The translations under genes were made by a program, and so were the position numbers. A stretch of DNA of 64,000 bases, taken from contig NZ_JAAQRO010000001.1 of the NCBI RefSeq assembly GCF_012070565.1, positions 1 through 64,000 of the forward strand, read 5' to 3'. Under the pieces are notes generated by a model. That model ran no database searches, was not told the origin of the DNA, and was given only the letters and a program-made list of their open reading frames with translations. Shown here one piece after another: positions 1 through 11,100 of this stretch. Numbering within the stretch: the stretch's first letter is position 1; every line of letters begins with the position of its first letter. Source of the stretch: Anaerosporobacter faecicola (GTDB lineage Bacteria; Bacillota; Clostridia; Lachnospirales; Lachnospiraceae).

Positions 1-135
1 CGCTTACAAAAGTAGCATCTCACTTACAAAGTAGTGTAAAAGTAGCGTTTCGTTTACAAAAAATGATTCTTGATTATAAACATTGCATTTCGTCTTACAA
101 AGTAGCATCTCATTTTACAAGTCACCGCAATTCAT
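1..135. repeat. Degenerate short tandem repeats at window edge
   Basis: About five imperfect copies of a unit resembling CTTACAAAGTAGCATCTC follow one another, with variants reading GTAGCGTTTCG and TTGCATTTCG. The array runs off the left edge of the window, so its true length is unknown. No reading frame is supported here. The rest of the stretch up to 371 is AT-rich and holds no gene that I can see; a GGAGG-like sequence near 226 has no following open frame. Confidence 0.5.
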
Positions 136-371
136 CCCAATAAAATACAAATTGACAAAATAAAGAAAATAATGTAACATAATTATGGGAATTAATACAT
201 AAAATACCAAAAAATAACATGAAATGGAGGACGATTTTAACAAAAGAAATAAGATAAATTAAAATATAAAATACGAAAATGATAAAACTGATTAACTAAA
301 ATTTATACCTTAGGTTATAGATTTAAGTTATTAATTAGTATATTAATAAGAATGATAATAGGGAGAGAATA

Positions 372-2660
372 ATGGAAAAAAAAATTTATGTACGTAAAAC
401 AATAGCTATTTTAGTAATTGGAATTTTAATGATATCATCGTTAAACGATTTACACATTCTACATGCTCAAGAATATACTATGAAAATTGATGGGTTTACA
501 TATGAATATATAAAAACATCAGATTCGACGTGTAGCATAACCAAAATTATTAATAAATCATTAAATCAAATTTTAACTATTCCTGAGAGAATAAATGGCT
601 ATGAAGTAAAAAGTATTGGCTCTTTAATAATCAATACAAATGTATTTGGTAATGATCTAACAAAAGATGGTGACTATAGTAATAATATAACTGAGATTAT
701 AATTCCGGAAGGAATGGAGGAAATTGGAGAATATGCTTTTGCTCGTCTATCAAAATTAACTAACATTAAATTTCCAAAAAGTTTACGAGTTTTGCGTCGA
801 TTATGTTTTGCGGGAACAGACATAAGTGAACTTACTTTAGATGATAACATATCCACGTTAGAAAAATATTGTTTTGAAAATTGTAAAAATTTAAAAGAAG
901 TTACAATAGGTAGTGGAATAAAAACATTTGATCAGTATTTCTTTTCTGCAGATTCTATAACTAAATTAAATATAAATTGTGAAGTTATTGGTTATGGTGC
1001 TATGGCAGATCTTTATGGAAATAGAGGAACTTTGGAAGAAGTTAATTTTGGACCAAATGTTAAAATAATTGAAGACTCTGCATTTTATCAACAAAGTCAT
1101 TTATCAAAAGTTACATTTGGAGATAGTATAGATGTAATAGGAAAATATGTATTTTATAAAACGAATATAAAGAATGTTACATTGCCAAGTAGTTTGAAAT
1201 TATTAGGAAGTAATTGTTTAAATGAAGTTTCAAACATTAAAATACTGAGTAAGGATGTAGAAATTTTGCAGGATGATCAGAATACTTTAACTTTAGGAAG
1301 TAGCAAGACTGATTCATTTATATATGGATATACGAATTCAACTACTGAAATTTATTGCGAGAATATGAAAAATAAAGGAAACCCAATAAATTTTATAAGT
1401 TTAGGAGATGCCAATAATTGTACGTTATCTGCTTATGAACAAATACTTGAACGAGTAAGAGCTATACTGCAAGTAGATACTAATGAAGACATACTAGCAA
1501 AAATAGAAGCAAATAAAAAATATGAAGAAGTAGAAATAGAGCTAAAATTAGCTAAAGAAAGAATAAATAAGCTTGAAATAGAATTGGCGAATACGATAAG
1601 TGAAATAGAAAAAGTAAGAAATGGTACTGAATCATCAATTGATAAAGAAGAAATTGAAGAGCTTAAGAAAAGACAAATAGATTATAGCAATGAAATAGCA
1701 CGATTGAATGAACAAGTAACTTCATTAAGCGCTTCAATAGCAGGTAAAGATATCACAATTAGCAACTTAGTTACTGTGCTATCAACACTTAGTAGTAATA
1801 TAGGTTCAGCTAATGCTATAACATCAAGATACGAACAACAATTAACGCAAATAAGGAATGAATTAGGTTTATCTAATGATGATGACATAATTATTGCAAT
1901 TAAAAATATAAAAAATAAATTGAGTGATTTAGAATCTAAAAATGAAAAATTATCTTTTGAAAAAGATCAACTTGTTGAACAATTAGAAAAGGAAACTAAG
2001 GAAAAAGAGGAATTAGATGCATTTATTAATGAAGTAAAAGAGTTGGTTCAAGAAGATACAAATCAAGATACATTAGATAAAATTAGTGAGAATGTTATAT
2101 TGCTTGAAGAACAAGAAGAAGAAATGAGCAGACTCAAGAAAAATGAATTATTATTAGAAGAAAAATTAACTGAGACTAATCAGAAGATTGACAAGTTACA
2201 ATTACAATTAAGTGATTTAGAAAAAGTATATAATGAATCTGGAACAAACGATGAAGAAAAATTACTAGAAAAGGTTGAAAGTTTATCAAACGATATAGAA
2301 CAACTGACGCTAAATAATGAGAATTTAGTAGAACAGATTAATAATCAACAAATCAAAGTTGATAATATCAATACTGAAAATAAGAAACTAAATACCAATT
2401 TATTAGCATTAAATACAGTTTTGAGCAGATTAAATAAGACAAACAGTGAATTGGTAATAGTAAATAATAATTTGCTTGACGAACATGATAAGCTGGTATC
2501 TGAAAATCTAATATTGAATGAAGAAAATGAAAAATTATCTAATGAGTATAAAAGTTTAGAAGAACAAATTCAAGAATTAGAGAAGCAAGTTCAGGAATTA
2601 GATATAATAAATGAAAATAGTGACAATACTGTTTCGCAGAATTTGGATGAAGAAAAATAA
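372..2660 (+). CDS. Secreted leucine-rich-repeat / coiled-coil protein (copy 1)
   Basis: A 762-residue protein with an N-terminal hydrophobic segment (about residues 10-28) that fits a signal peptide. Residues about 35-350 contain BspA-type leucine-rich repeats (LRR_5-like), recognisable from repeated elements such as IPEGMEEIGEYAF and LPSSLKLLG. From about residue 365 to the end the sequence is rich in E, K, L, N and I with heptad-like spacing, that is, a long coiled coil. The start is supported by GGGAGAG at 361-367. No sortase motif, cell-wall-binding repeat or C-terminal membrane segment is visible. BspA-type LRRs are known from bacterial surface adhesins, but the role here is inference. 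The next gene is a paralogue of the same length and architecture. Base composition is visibly more AT-rich than the housekeeping genes to the right. Confidence 0.85.
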   Translation: MEKKIYVRKTIAILVIGILMISSLNDLHILHAQEYTMKIDGFTYEYIKTSDSTCSITKIINKSLNQILTIPERINGYEVKSIGSLIINTNVFGNDLTKDGDYSNNITEIIIPEGMEEIGEYAFARLSKLTNIKFPKSLRVLRRLCFAGTDISELTLDDNISTLEKYCFENCKNLKEVTIGSGIKTFDQYFFSADSITKLNINCEVIGYGAMADLYGNRGTLEEVNFGPNVKIIEDSAFYQQSHLSKVTFGDSIDVIGKYVFYKTNIKNVTLPSSLKLLGSNCLNEVSNIKILSKDVEILQDDQNTLTLGSSKTDSFIYGYTNSTTEIYCENMKNKGNPINFISLGDANNCTLSAYEQILERVRAILQVDTNEDILAKIEANKKYEEVEIELKLAKERINKLEIELANTISEIEKVRNGTESSIDKEEIEELKKRQIDYSNEIARLNEQVTSLSASIAGKDITISNLVTVLSTLSSNIGSANAITSRYEQQLTQIRNELGLSNDDDIIIAIKNIKNKLSDLESKNEKLSFEKDQLVEQLEKETKEKEELDAFINEVKELVQEDTNQDTLDKISENVILLEEQEEEMSRLKKNELLLEEKLTETNQKIDKLQLQLSDLEKVYNESGTNDEEKLLEKVESLSNDIEQLTLNNENLVEQINNQQIKVDNINTENKKLNTNLLALNTVLSRLNKTNSELVIVNNNLLDEHDKLVSENLILNEENEKLSNEYKSLEEQIQELEKQVQELDIINENSDNTVSQNLDEEK

Positions 2661-2695
2661 TATTATGGTAAAAAACTAGACGGGAGAAGAATTTA

Positions 2696-4984
2696 ATGAA
2701 AAATAAATTAAAGATTAAAAAGATTGCTTTATTATTAGTTATAATTTTAGCTATTATGTCTCCAATATATTATGTAGGTGTAAAAGTTGTTAAAGCGGAT
2801 TCTATTGGAATCAATGGAATTATATATTCATATGTAAAAACTTCAGATACAACTTGTTCTATAATAAAAATAGATAATAAGAACAATAAATCCATTACAA
2901 TTCCACAAACTATTAATGGCTATAGAGTAGTAAGTATCGGATCATTGATTGAGGGAACAAATATATTTGGTAACACCAGTGAAAAAACAGATAATATAAT
3001 TGAACATTTATTTTTACCTGAAGGTTTGATAGAAATTGGTAGACAGGCTTTTGCAGGCCTTACCAACTTGGCAGGAGTGAAATTTCCGCAAAGTTTAGAA
3101 AGTTTGAGGTATGGCTGCTTTTCGAATAGTGGTTTACATAAAGTTAGTGTTGAAGATAATATTACTACACTTGAAGATAATTGTTTTGTTAATTGTGCTA
3201 ATTTGAGAGAAGTATATATTGGAAAGGGAATAGACACTTTACAAAGAGGAGTATTTGATACAGAAGGTATTAAAAAAATGTATTTGAATTGTAAAATAAT
3301 TGGGAAAGATGCAATGTATTCAACGTGTAGTAAATTTAGAACTTTAGAAGAAGTCAGTTTTGGTTCAAATGTTAGAATTATACAAGAGGATGCTTTTGTA
3401 AATCAACATCTATTGACTACAATCAATTTTGAGGAAGGTATTGAGGAAATTAAAAAAAATGCGTTTTATCAAACTCATGTAAACAATGTTATAATTCCGA
3501 GTACAATGAAGATACTCGAAGAAAATTGTTTTCAAGAGGCTCTGGATGTTGTAAAAATTCTAAGTAAAGATGTGTTGATACAGCAAAATGATTCAAATTA
3601 CTTAACTCTGGGATATAATTCGAGATCAACTTATGTTTATGGTTATGATAATTCTAGCACTGAGTTGTATTGTAAACAAATGAAAGAAAAAGGTTTCCCA
3701 ATAAACTTTATAAGTATTGATAATGTAAACAATAGCCATATTTTATATGAATACGAACACCTACTTGATAAATTGCGTACTAGTTTGCAAGCTACAACAA
3801 ATGAAGACATTATTACTAAAGCAGAAGCGAATGCAAAATTAGAAACATTACAATATGATTTAAGTTTAGCTGAAACTAGAATATCTAATCTGGAGAATGA
3901 ACTTAATATTGCAATAAATGAACTAGAAGAAGCGCAAAAGGAAGCTAATACATCAAGTAATAAAGCGGAACTCGAGCAACTTAAACTATCACAAAAGGAA
4001 TATGAAGATAAAATAGAAGAGCTTAACAATAAAGTTAATGAATTGAATGCTAATCTTTCTAGTAAAGATATGACAATTGCTAATTTGGTTAGTGTAATTA
4101 CTACACTAAGTAATAATATCGGAACTGTAAATACTACAACTTCAAAGTATGAAGAGCAATTTAATACTATAAGAGAAGAATTAGGTATTACAGAGAATGA
4201 AAATATTCTTGTAGCAATAAAGTCCTTGAAAGAAAAATTAGCAAGTTTAGAGGATGAAAACAAAAATCTTAGTTTGGATAAAGAAAAATTAAATTTAGTT
4301 TTAGCTCAACAAAAAAAAGATAAAGATGATCTGAATTCGTTCTTATTAGAATTAAAAAATCTGGTTCAGGAAGATACGAACGATAACACATTAGAAGAAA
4401 TTAAACAAACATTATTAAGATTAGAAGAACAAGAAGCAGCAATTGAAGAAATGGAAAAAAATATCACAAATTTAGAAGAAAAATTAAATACTGCTAATTT
4501 AAAAATTGAAGAGCTGCAAAGTCTTATCAATAATCTGGAAAAGATAAACAATGACAATAAAAATGAAGAATTACAAGAAAAAGTAGATATATTAACAAGT
4601 GAATTGAATCAATTAACTAGTGAGAATCTATCTCTAGGTAGTCAATTAAGTAATCAAGAAATAAAATTAGATTCGATTAAAAAAGAAAATGAGAATTTAA
4701 ATTTGAGTATTAGTGAAATAAAGACAACACTAACACTTGTTAATAAAGAGAATAGTAATCTTACAAAAGAAAATAATGAACTTGAAGCAAAAAATGAGAG
4801 CTTAGTTTTAGAAAATCAACAAATAAAAGAAAGAAACAAAGAATTAGAGCAGGCGATAAACGAGTTGAATATTCGAAAAAAACAGTTGGAGGAACAATTA
4901 GAACAAAATAATAAAAATGTAGAAGAGCAAGAAGTGGAATCAAAAGATAACGACCAAAATAATGCAGAGACAGTAACTAATTAA
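2696..4984 (+). CDS. Secreted leucine-rich-repeat / coiled-coil protein (copy 2)
   Basis: Tandem paralogue of the preceding gene, also 762 residues, with the same order: signal peptide (hydrophobic core about residues 10-30), BspA-like LRR region with lines such as LPEGLIEIGRQAFAG, then a long coiled coil from about residue 365. Shared landmarks include the block TSDxTCSI near the N-terminus and INFIS at the LRR/coil border. The coiled coils diverge more than the LRR domains. The gap between the genes is only 35 bp and holds a GGGAGAAGA ribosome site, so both are probably on one transcript. No cell-wall anchor is seen. Function unknown; a rod-shaped surface protein with an LRR head is the plain structural reading. 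Confidence 0.85.
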   Translation: MKNKLKIKKIALLLVIILAIMSPIYYVGVKVVKADSIGINGIIYSYVKTSDTTCSIIKIDNKNNKSITIPQTINGYRVVSIGSLIEGTNIFGNTSEKTDNIIEHLFLPEGLIEIGRQAFAGLTNLAGVKFPQSLESLRYGCFSNSGLHKVSVEDNITTLEDNCFVNCANLREVYIGKGIDTLQRGVFDTEGIKKMYLNCKIIGKDAMYSTCSKFRTLEEVSFGSNVRIIQEDAFVNQHLLTTINFEEGIEEIKKNAFYQTHVNNVIIPSTMKILEENCFQEALDVVKILSKDVLIQQNDSNYLTLGYNSRSTYVYGYDNSSTELYCKQMKEKGFPINFISIDNVNNSHILYEYEHLLDKLRTSLQATTNEDIITKAEANAKLETLQYDLSLAETRISNLENELNIAINELEEAQKEANTSSNKAELEQLKLSQKEYEDKIEELNNKVNELNANLSSKDMTIANLVSVITTLSNNIGTVNTTTSKYEEQFNTIREELGITENENILVAIKSLKEKLASLEDENKNLSLDKEKLNLVLAQQKKDKDDLNSFLLELKNLVQEDTNDNTLEEIKQTLLRLEEQEAAIEEMEKNITNLEEKLNTANLKIEELQSLINNLEKINNDNKNEELQEKVDILTSELNQLTSENLSLGSQLSNQEIKLDSIKKENENLNLSISEIKTTLTLVNKENSNLTKENNELEAKNESLVLENQQIKERNKELEQAINELNIRKKQLEEQLEQNNKNVEEQEVESKDNDQNNAETVTN

Positions 4985-5049
4985 ATCACGGGAAAAGTAT
5001 ATTTCAAATGGTACGAATATATAAAAGCAATATATAAATGTAAATGATT

Positions 5050-5102
5050 AGAATATCTTTATGATGATTTGATGGAATAAATCGATATCATAAAGATATT
5101 CT
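5050..5102 (+). other. 16-bp perfect inverted repeat before the giant gene
   Basis: The arms at 5050-5065 and 5087-5102 are perfectly complementary over 16 bp, and the 21-nt loop itself contains a GATTT/AAATC stem. No T-run follows, so it is not a standard intrinsic terminator. It ends about 10 nt before the AGGAGA ribosome site of the 2732-codon gene, so it could shape expression between the LRR genes and that gene (inference). Confidence 0.6.
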
Positions 5103-5121
5103 CAATTAAATAGGAGATAGC

Positions 5122-8100
5122 ATGAATAAATTACTAATTATAATAAATAATAAACGATTAGCTTTATTTTTGATTATTTTATTAATGTTACAAAATCTTA
5201 ATTATGTTAATATTAAAGCAATACAGAATAACATATATTATTCGAGTGATATAAGTTCTGACATACAAGAGGATAACTCAGATTTAGTAATGGATGCAAC
5301 GAAAGAGAACTTTACTTATCTTGTTGTTGTAGATTATGAGACTGGTAAACTAATTAGTGAAATAGAGTATACAGTTAATGGGAAAACATCAAAATCAGAT
5401 AATGGAATTATTGGTGTTGATACTATTTCGAATGCTACAATTATTATTAATAAACCCCAATATGAACAAAAAATAATAGAAATTGAAGAAAAAAATAGTT
5501 CAATCGAAGTAATATCACTAATAAGTAAAAAAGAAACGTTAAACAAACAATCAATAGTTAATAATAATGAGAAGAAAGAAAAATCTTGTGTAAAAGCATT
5601 TGGGATAGCGGAAGATGAAATGGATGAAATGCCAATTGAAATAGGTAATAAAATTGGTTTTAAAATACCGAAAAAGTTACCATTGCTAGGCGGAAGTAAG
5701 TTAAGTTTTGATCTCTTTAAGAATAAAAATTTTGCTTTTGCACTTGGCTATGATGAACAAGAAGGTATTATAAAATATTTTGTTGGAACAAAGGAAAATT
5801 GTTTGTATGATGGTAAAAAAAAGATAGACAAGAAAAAATGCAAACAGTATAAAAAAGATTATAATCGTCGAGTTTATGATTTTAAAAATAATGCGAATAA
5901 ACACTTAAAAGATTTCGTTTCAAAGAAAAATCTGGATTTAAAAGAGAGTTTTACTTTTGCCTTTAAAAAAATTGAGTTTTCTGCATATGCATATGGAGAA
6001 TATTGGGTCAAGAAAGACAAGAAGGATAAAAGTCATGATTTAGGGCTTCAAATACAGTCAATGCTTGAATATAAAGGCAAAGAAAAGGGAAAATGGTTTA
6101 TGATTGGTTGTGTACCTGCATATATTTGTTTTGGATTTAATGCAAAAGCAAGTCTAAGTTATAATTGTACTGCCAAGACGAAAGGACTAAAGATTAATAA
6201 ATTTAAGAATGATTTAGAATTAACAATACCTGTTACAGGCAATGCATCAATGGGAGTAGGATTACGTAATATTGTGAGTTGTGGCGTTGAAGGAACATGT
6301 GAAATAAAACCTATTTTTGTATTACATGATTATGTTCCAATGACTGCTAAAGTACTGGGAAACTTATATGCGAATGCTTTTGCTGAATTACTTGGAGGAA
6401 AAATTGAATCAAAGAAATTTGGCTGGAATAAAGATAATACATTATGGGAAAATGATCAATCAAAAAAAGAAAATGCTAAAAAGAATAATGTTGTTAATAA
6501 TGATGCTGTTGATGAATATACCATTTTGTCTAGAGACTATAATTACATAAGTAATCAAAAGGATGAGGATCAGATAATCTATCCATTTTCTAAAGTTAAG
6601 ACACTTACACTTGATGGACAGGAGTATATTTTTTGGTTGGCAGATATTAATGAACGAAGTGCGGCTGATAGAACTGCATTAATGTATGCTAAATTGGAAG
6701 ATGATGGAACATTTGTGCAACCTCAAATTATTGAAGATGATGGAACTGCAGACTTTAATTATGAAATAGTAAATAATGATGGTAAAATATTTGTTGTATG
6801 GCAGGATTATGCATCAAGTATTAATAGTGATACTGATCCTGCTTGCAACCATGTGATTGATAGTGATATTAGTACTGCTATTATTGATCCCAAAACTGAT
6901 TCAATAGATATTACCACAATTAATGGAGAATATGAAGGCAATTTAGTACCAAGTATAGCTTCTGATTCAGAAAATGGACAAGTATTAGTCACATGGTATT
7001 CAACTAATACAAATAATATATATAATGGAGATCAGTCCGAGAGAATCTGTTATTCAATTTATGAGAATAACAGATGGTCTGATGTTAACGTACAATCGTA
7101 CAATGATGATTTTATCTCTTTGTCAGCAGGTATTATAGATAATAATTTAGGTATTTTATATGAAGAAACGAATGAATTAATGAATATGGATTCGGATGAA
7201 GATGTTGATATATATCACAAGTTAATATTCAAACCGATTAATGGGGAAGAACAAATTATTAATGAAAAACATAATGATATAGAAGAACAAAATGAAGAGA
7301 CAGATTTAACTGGAGAGGATAATGATACAGAACTTGACAGTGATTTGGAGTATTTTCTTTTGAAATGTGATAATGGGACATCTGTATTAGCAAATACAGA
7401 TGGTGAATTTATTAATTATATAGATGAATTAGAAGTGGAACATTCTGTAAGAGTAGATTATACATTTAATGAAAAGACATCTGTTTTACACAATTTAGGT
7501 AATAATAAACAAGTATTGTTTTGGGTTACAAAAAATAGCGACAATAAAACAGAGATATATGGTGCTTTTTGTAATGAAAACAGTGAATGGGGTGAACCGG
7601 TATTACTTGAAACTTCAGAAGGGGATATATTAGATCTGACTGCAGTGGATTCTGAAGAGGGAGTTCCTAAATTAGTATATAGCGAAATAGAAAACATGTT
7701 TAATGAAGAACAAACTTTATTTTCACAATTAAAGTTAAAAGAGATAGAAGAAACTGTTTCAGCTGAATTACTAGATGCTAATATACACTATTACACTACT
7801 GATGATAGTAATCATGCTCCTCTTTCAACAATGATTAAAAATAAAGGGACAACGACAATCGATACAATTATTGTCACTGTGGATGGACCTTCTGGTAATT
7901 ATACGAAAGTATATGATGAATTGAAATTACTACCAGGTAATGTAATAACATTAGAGGATGAAGAATTTGGATTCGACGAAAAGTTTTATTGTAACAGTGA
8001 CTATATTGTTTCAATTATAATACCAGGAGATATTTCTGATGCTAATCATTCTAAAACAATTAATGCAGGAGCACCTGATTTAGAACTTAGTATGATGGAG

Positions 8101-11100
8101 GTAACAGAGAGTGCTAGTGATTCTAATTTACTTTATATTTCAAGCCTAACACAATTTGAGACAAATGCAAAATTAAATATTTCGGTTGTAAAAGACAAAG
8201 AAGAAAAATTAATTGAGCAGTATAGTTTGGGCAATTTTACTAAAGATAGTATAAAAGCTGTTTATGTTAATAAAGAAGAAATTTTGAGTGAATATAATTG
8301 TGATGAAGTAAAATGTGAAGTTGTAGTAGAAAGCGATTGTGATCTTGATGATAACATATTATGGTTATCTTCTAATGAAAATAAGCAAGATGATGGAGAT
8401 ATGGAAGAGGTTGGTTACGCAATTGAAGGCAATTGTATAGGAGGAGGGTATATTGATGGTATAGAACCAATATTATATAAAACTGGTGATACTATTAATA
8501 TAGTAGCGGTTCCGGATAGTGGATATGAATTCATTGGTTGGGTAACGGATAATGGAACTATTATAGATGAAACGATAAGTAATACTACATATGTGGTTGC
8601 AGATAATAATGCAACAATTACTGCTATATTTATAGAAAGTGACTCTGAAATAATTAATGTAAATTTCAATCCGAATGAAGGAGTAATTAATACGGATACT
8701 GTATCTTATATAGTGGGTGAACCATATGGAACGTTACCAAATCCTGAAAGAACGGGTTATGAATTTACTGGTTGGTATACAGAACAGGTAAATGGGGAGT
8801 TAGTTGAAGCAACTGATACTGTAACACCAGAATGTAAAGTACTTTATGCTCATTGGGAAAAGAAAAAGGAAAATAGTATTCTTGTTACATTCAATACGCA
8901 AGGTGGAAAACTTGAAAATTGTAATAAGGAAATTGAAGCTGGAGAGTATTATGGGACTTTACCAACACCATTAAAGCAGGGATATGTATTCTTGGGCTGG
9001 TATACTAATGATATAGGAGGAACGAAAATCAATGAAAATGATATAGTACCTAATGAAGATATAACACTATATGCACAATGGAGTGCTACACGGATAACAG
9101 TTAATTTATTAGGTGAGGGCAAGAAAACAGTAGGGTATAATATGCCATATGGTAGTTTGCCAGAACCAAAAAAGTACAATTATAACTTTCAAGGATGGTT
9201 TACAACATATACAGGTGGAGTTCAAATAACTGAAGATAGTATATGTACTAGTGAACAAAATCAAGTTTTATATCCACATTGGAAAGGCATTGACAGCAAC
9301 TTAAAATTCGATGCTTCTGGAGGTAATGTAGATATTGAATCTAAGGTAGTATATTATGGAGAAACATATGGTGATTTACCAATTCCAAGTAGAAAGGGAT
9401 ATGAATTTGTAGGTTGGTATACGCAAAAAAATGGAGGATTATATGTAGATGAAGATGATATAGTTGATTATACTTCTGATTTTGTTATATATGCAAAATG
9501 GCGGGCAACTGAAATAGTGATAGAGTTTAATCCAAATGGAGGGAATCTAGCCTTAAGTAATAAATACGTAACATATGAAAATTATTTTGGTGAATTACCG
9601 ACACCAACACGCGCAGGCTTTACATTTACAGGCTGGTATACAGGTGAGGAGGATGGAGATAAAATTACTGAAAACTCAGTAGTTAATAATACTAAAAAAA
9701 TTATTCTTTATGCACACTGGGCAAAAAATACAATAGTAATAACTTTTGCACCATGTGGTGGTAAATGTGATGTATCTGAACTTGTTATTGATTCTATAAA
9801 TAAAAATATAAGTTTTCCAGTACCTATTTTAGATAATTATGTATTTGATGGATGGTATACTCATTATAGTGGTGGAACAAAAGTAACTGAAGGTAATTTA
9901 GATGAGTTAACTAGTGATACGATGTTATATGCACATTGGGTAGGTGTTGAGAAAAAAATACTGTTTGATGCAAATGGTGGCACAGTTACAATCTCTTCAA
10001 AAAAGAGTATATATGGTGAAAATTATTCGACATTACCAATTCCTGAATATAATGGGTATACATTTGAAGGATGGTTTACTAAAAGAGTTGGAGGTGAAAT
10101 TGTAACATCAGGAGATACACCATATTTGTTAAGTAACCAAACATTATATGCCCATTGGTTAGTTAATAAACCAATTATGAGTATAAATGCAAATTCTGGT
10201 TATATGGAGTATGATAGGAAAACTGTATCCATTGCTAACAAAAAAACGGAGTATGGGAAAAAATGTGGTGAGTTACCCGTTCCTTTTCGAGATGGATATA
10301 CGTTTGATGGCTGGTATCAATCAAGTAATAATGAATTAATAACTCCCGAAACAATAATAACTTCAGCATATAATTTTAGTATATACGCAAAATGGATTCC
10401 TAACAAATATCTTATTCAATTTGATACAAATGGCGGAGAATCAGTACATAATAGTTTATATGTAACATATGATAAAACGTATGGTGAGTTACCGAATCCT
10501 GTAAGAAAAAATTATAGTTTTATTGGTTGGATGACTAAACCAGTAAATGGAGATATGGTTAATAGCAACCAGATTGTTAAGATAACAGATACACAAATAT
10601 TATATGCTCAATGGAAAGGTGTTCAAAAAAAATTAAAATTTGATGCTAATGGTGGTTTTGCTCAAATTTATCTAGAAAAAAAAGGATATGGAAATTATGC
10701 TGAATGGGAGACAACAATATACTATAAAGAAAATTATATGTATTTACCAGATGCCTTTAGGCATGGATATAATTTCCTTGGTTGGTATACGAGTCCAGAT
10801 GGAGGAAAATTAGTTACTAAAGAAAGTATTTTAGAAGAAGCTTCTGATCAAATTCTATATGCGCACTGGGAGAAAAAAAGTTTTTCGTTAAAATTTGATG
10901 CAAATGGTGGTGAATCAGATGTGACTTCTAAAGTAATTATTTATAATAACACATATGGATACCTTCCGATTCCTGTTAGAACGGGCTATACTTTTATAGG
11001 CTGGTTTACCACTAGGGAAGGGAAAAATGAGATCCAATCTACGAATATTGTAGATGTAACATGTGATGTAACTTTATATGCACAATGGAGAGGAAATACA

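Noticed and set aside
1-135. Possible CRISPR array at the window start
   Set aside because: The repeated units are degenerate and of irregular spacing, with no constant repeat length and no unique spacers, and there are no cas genes.
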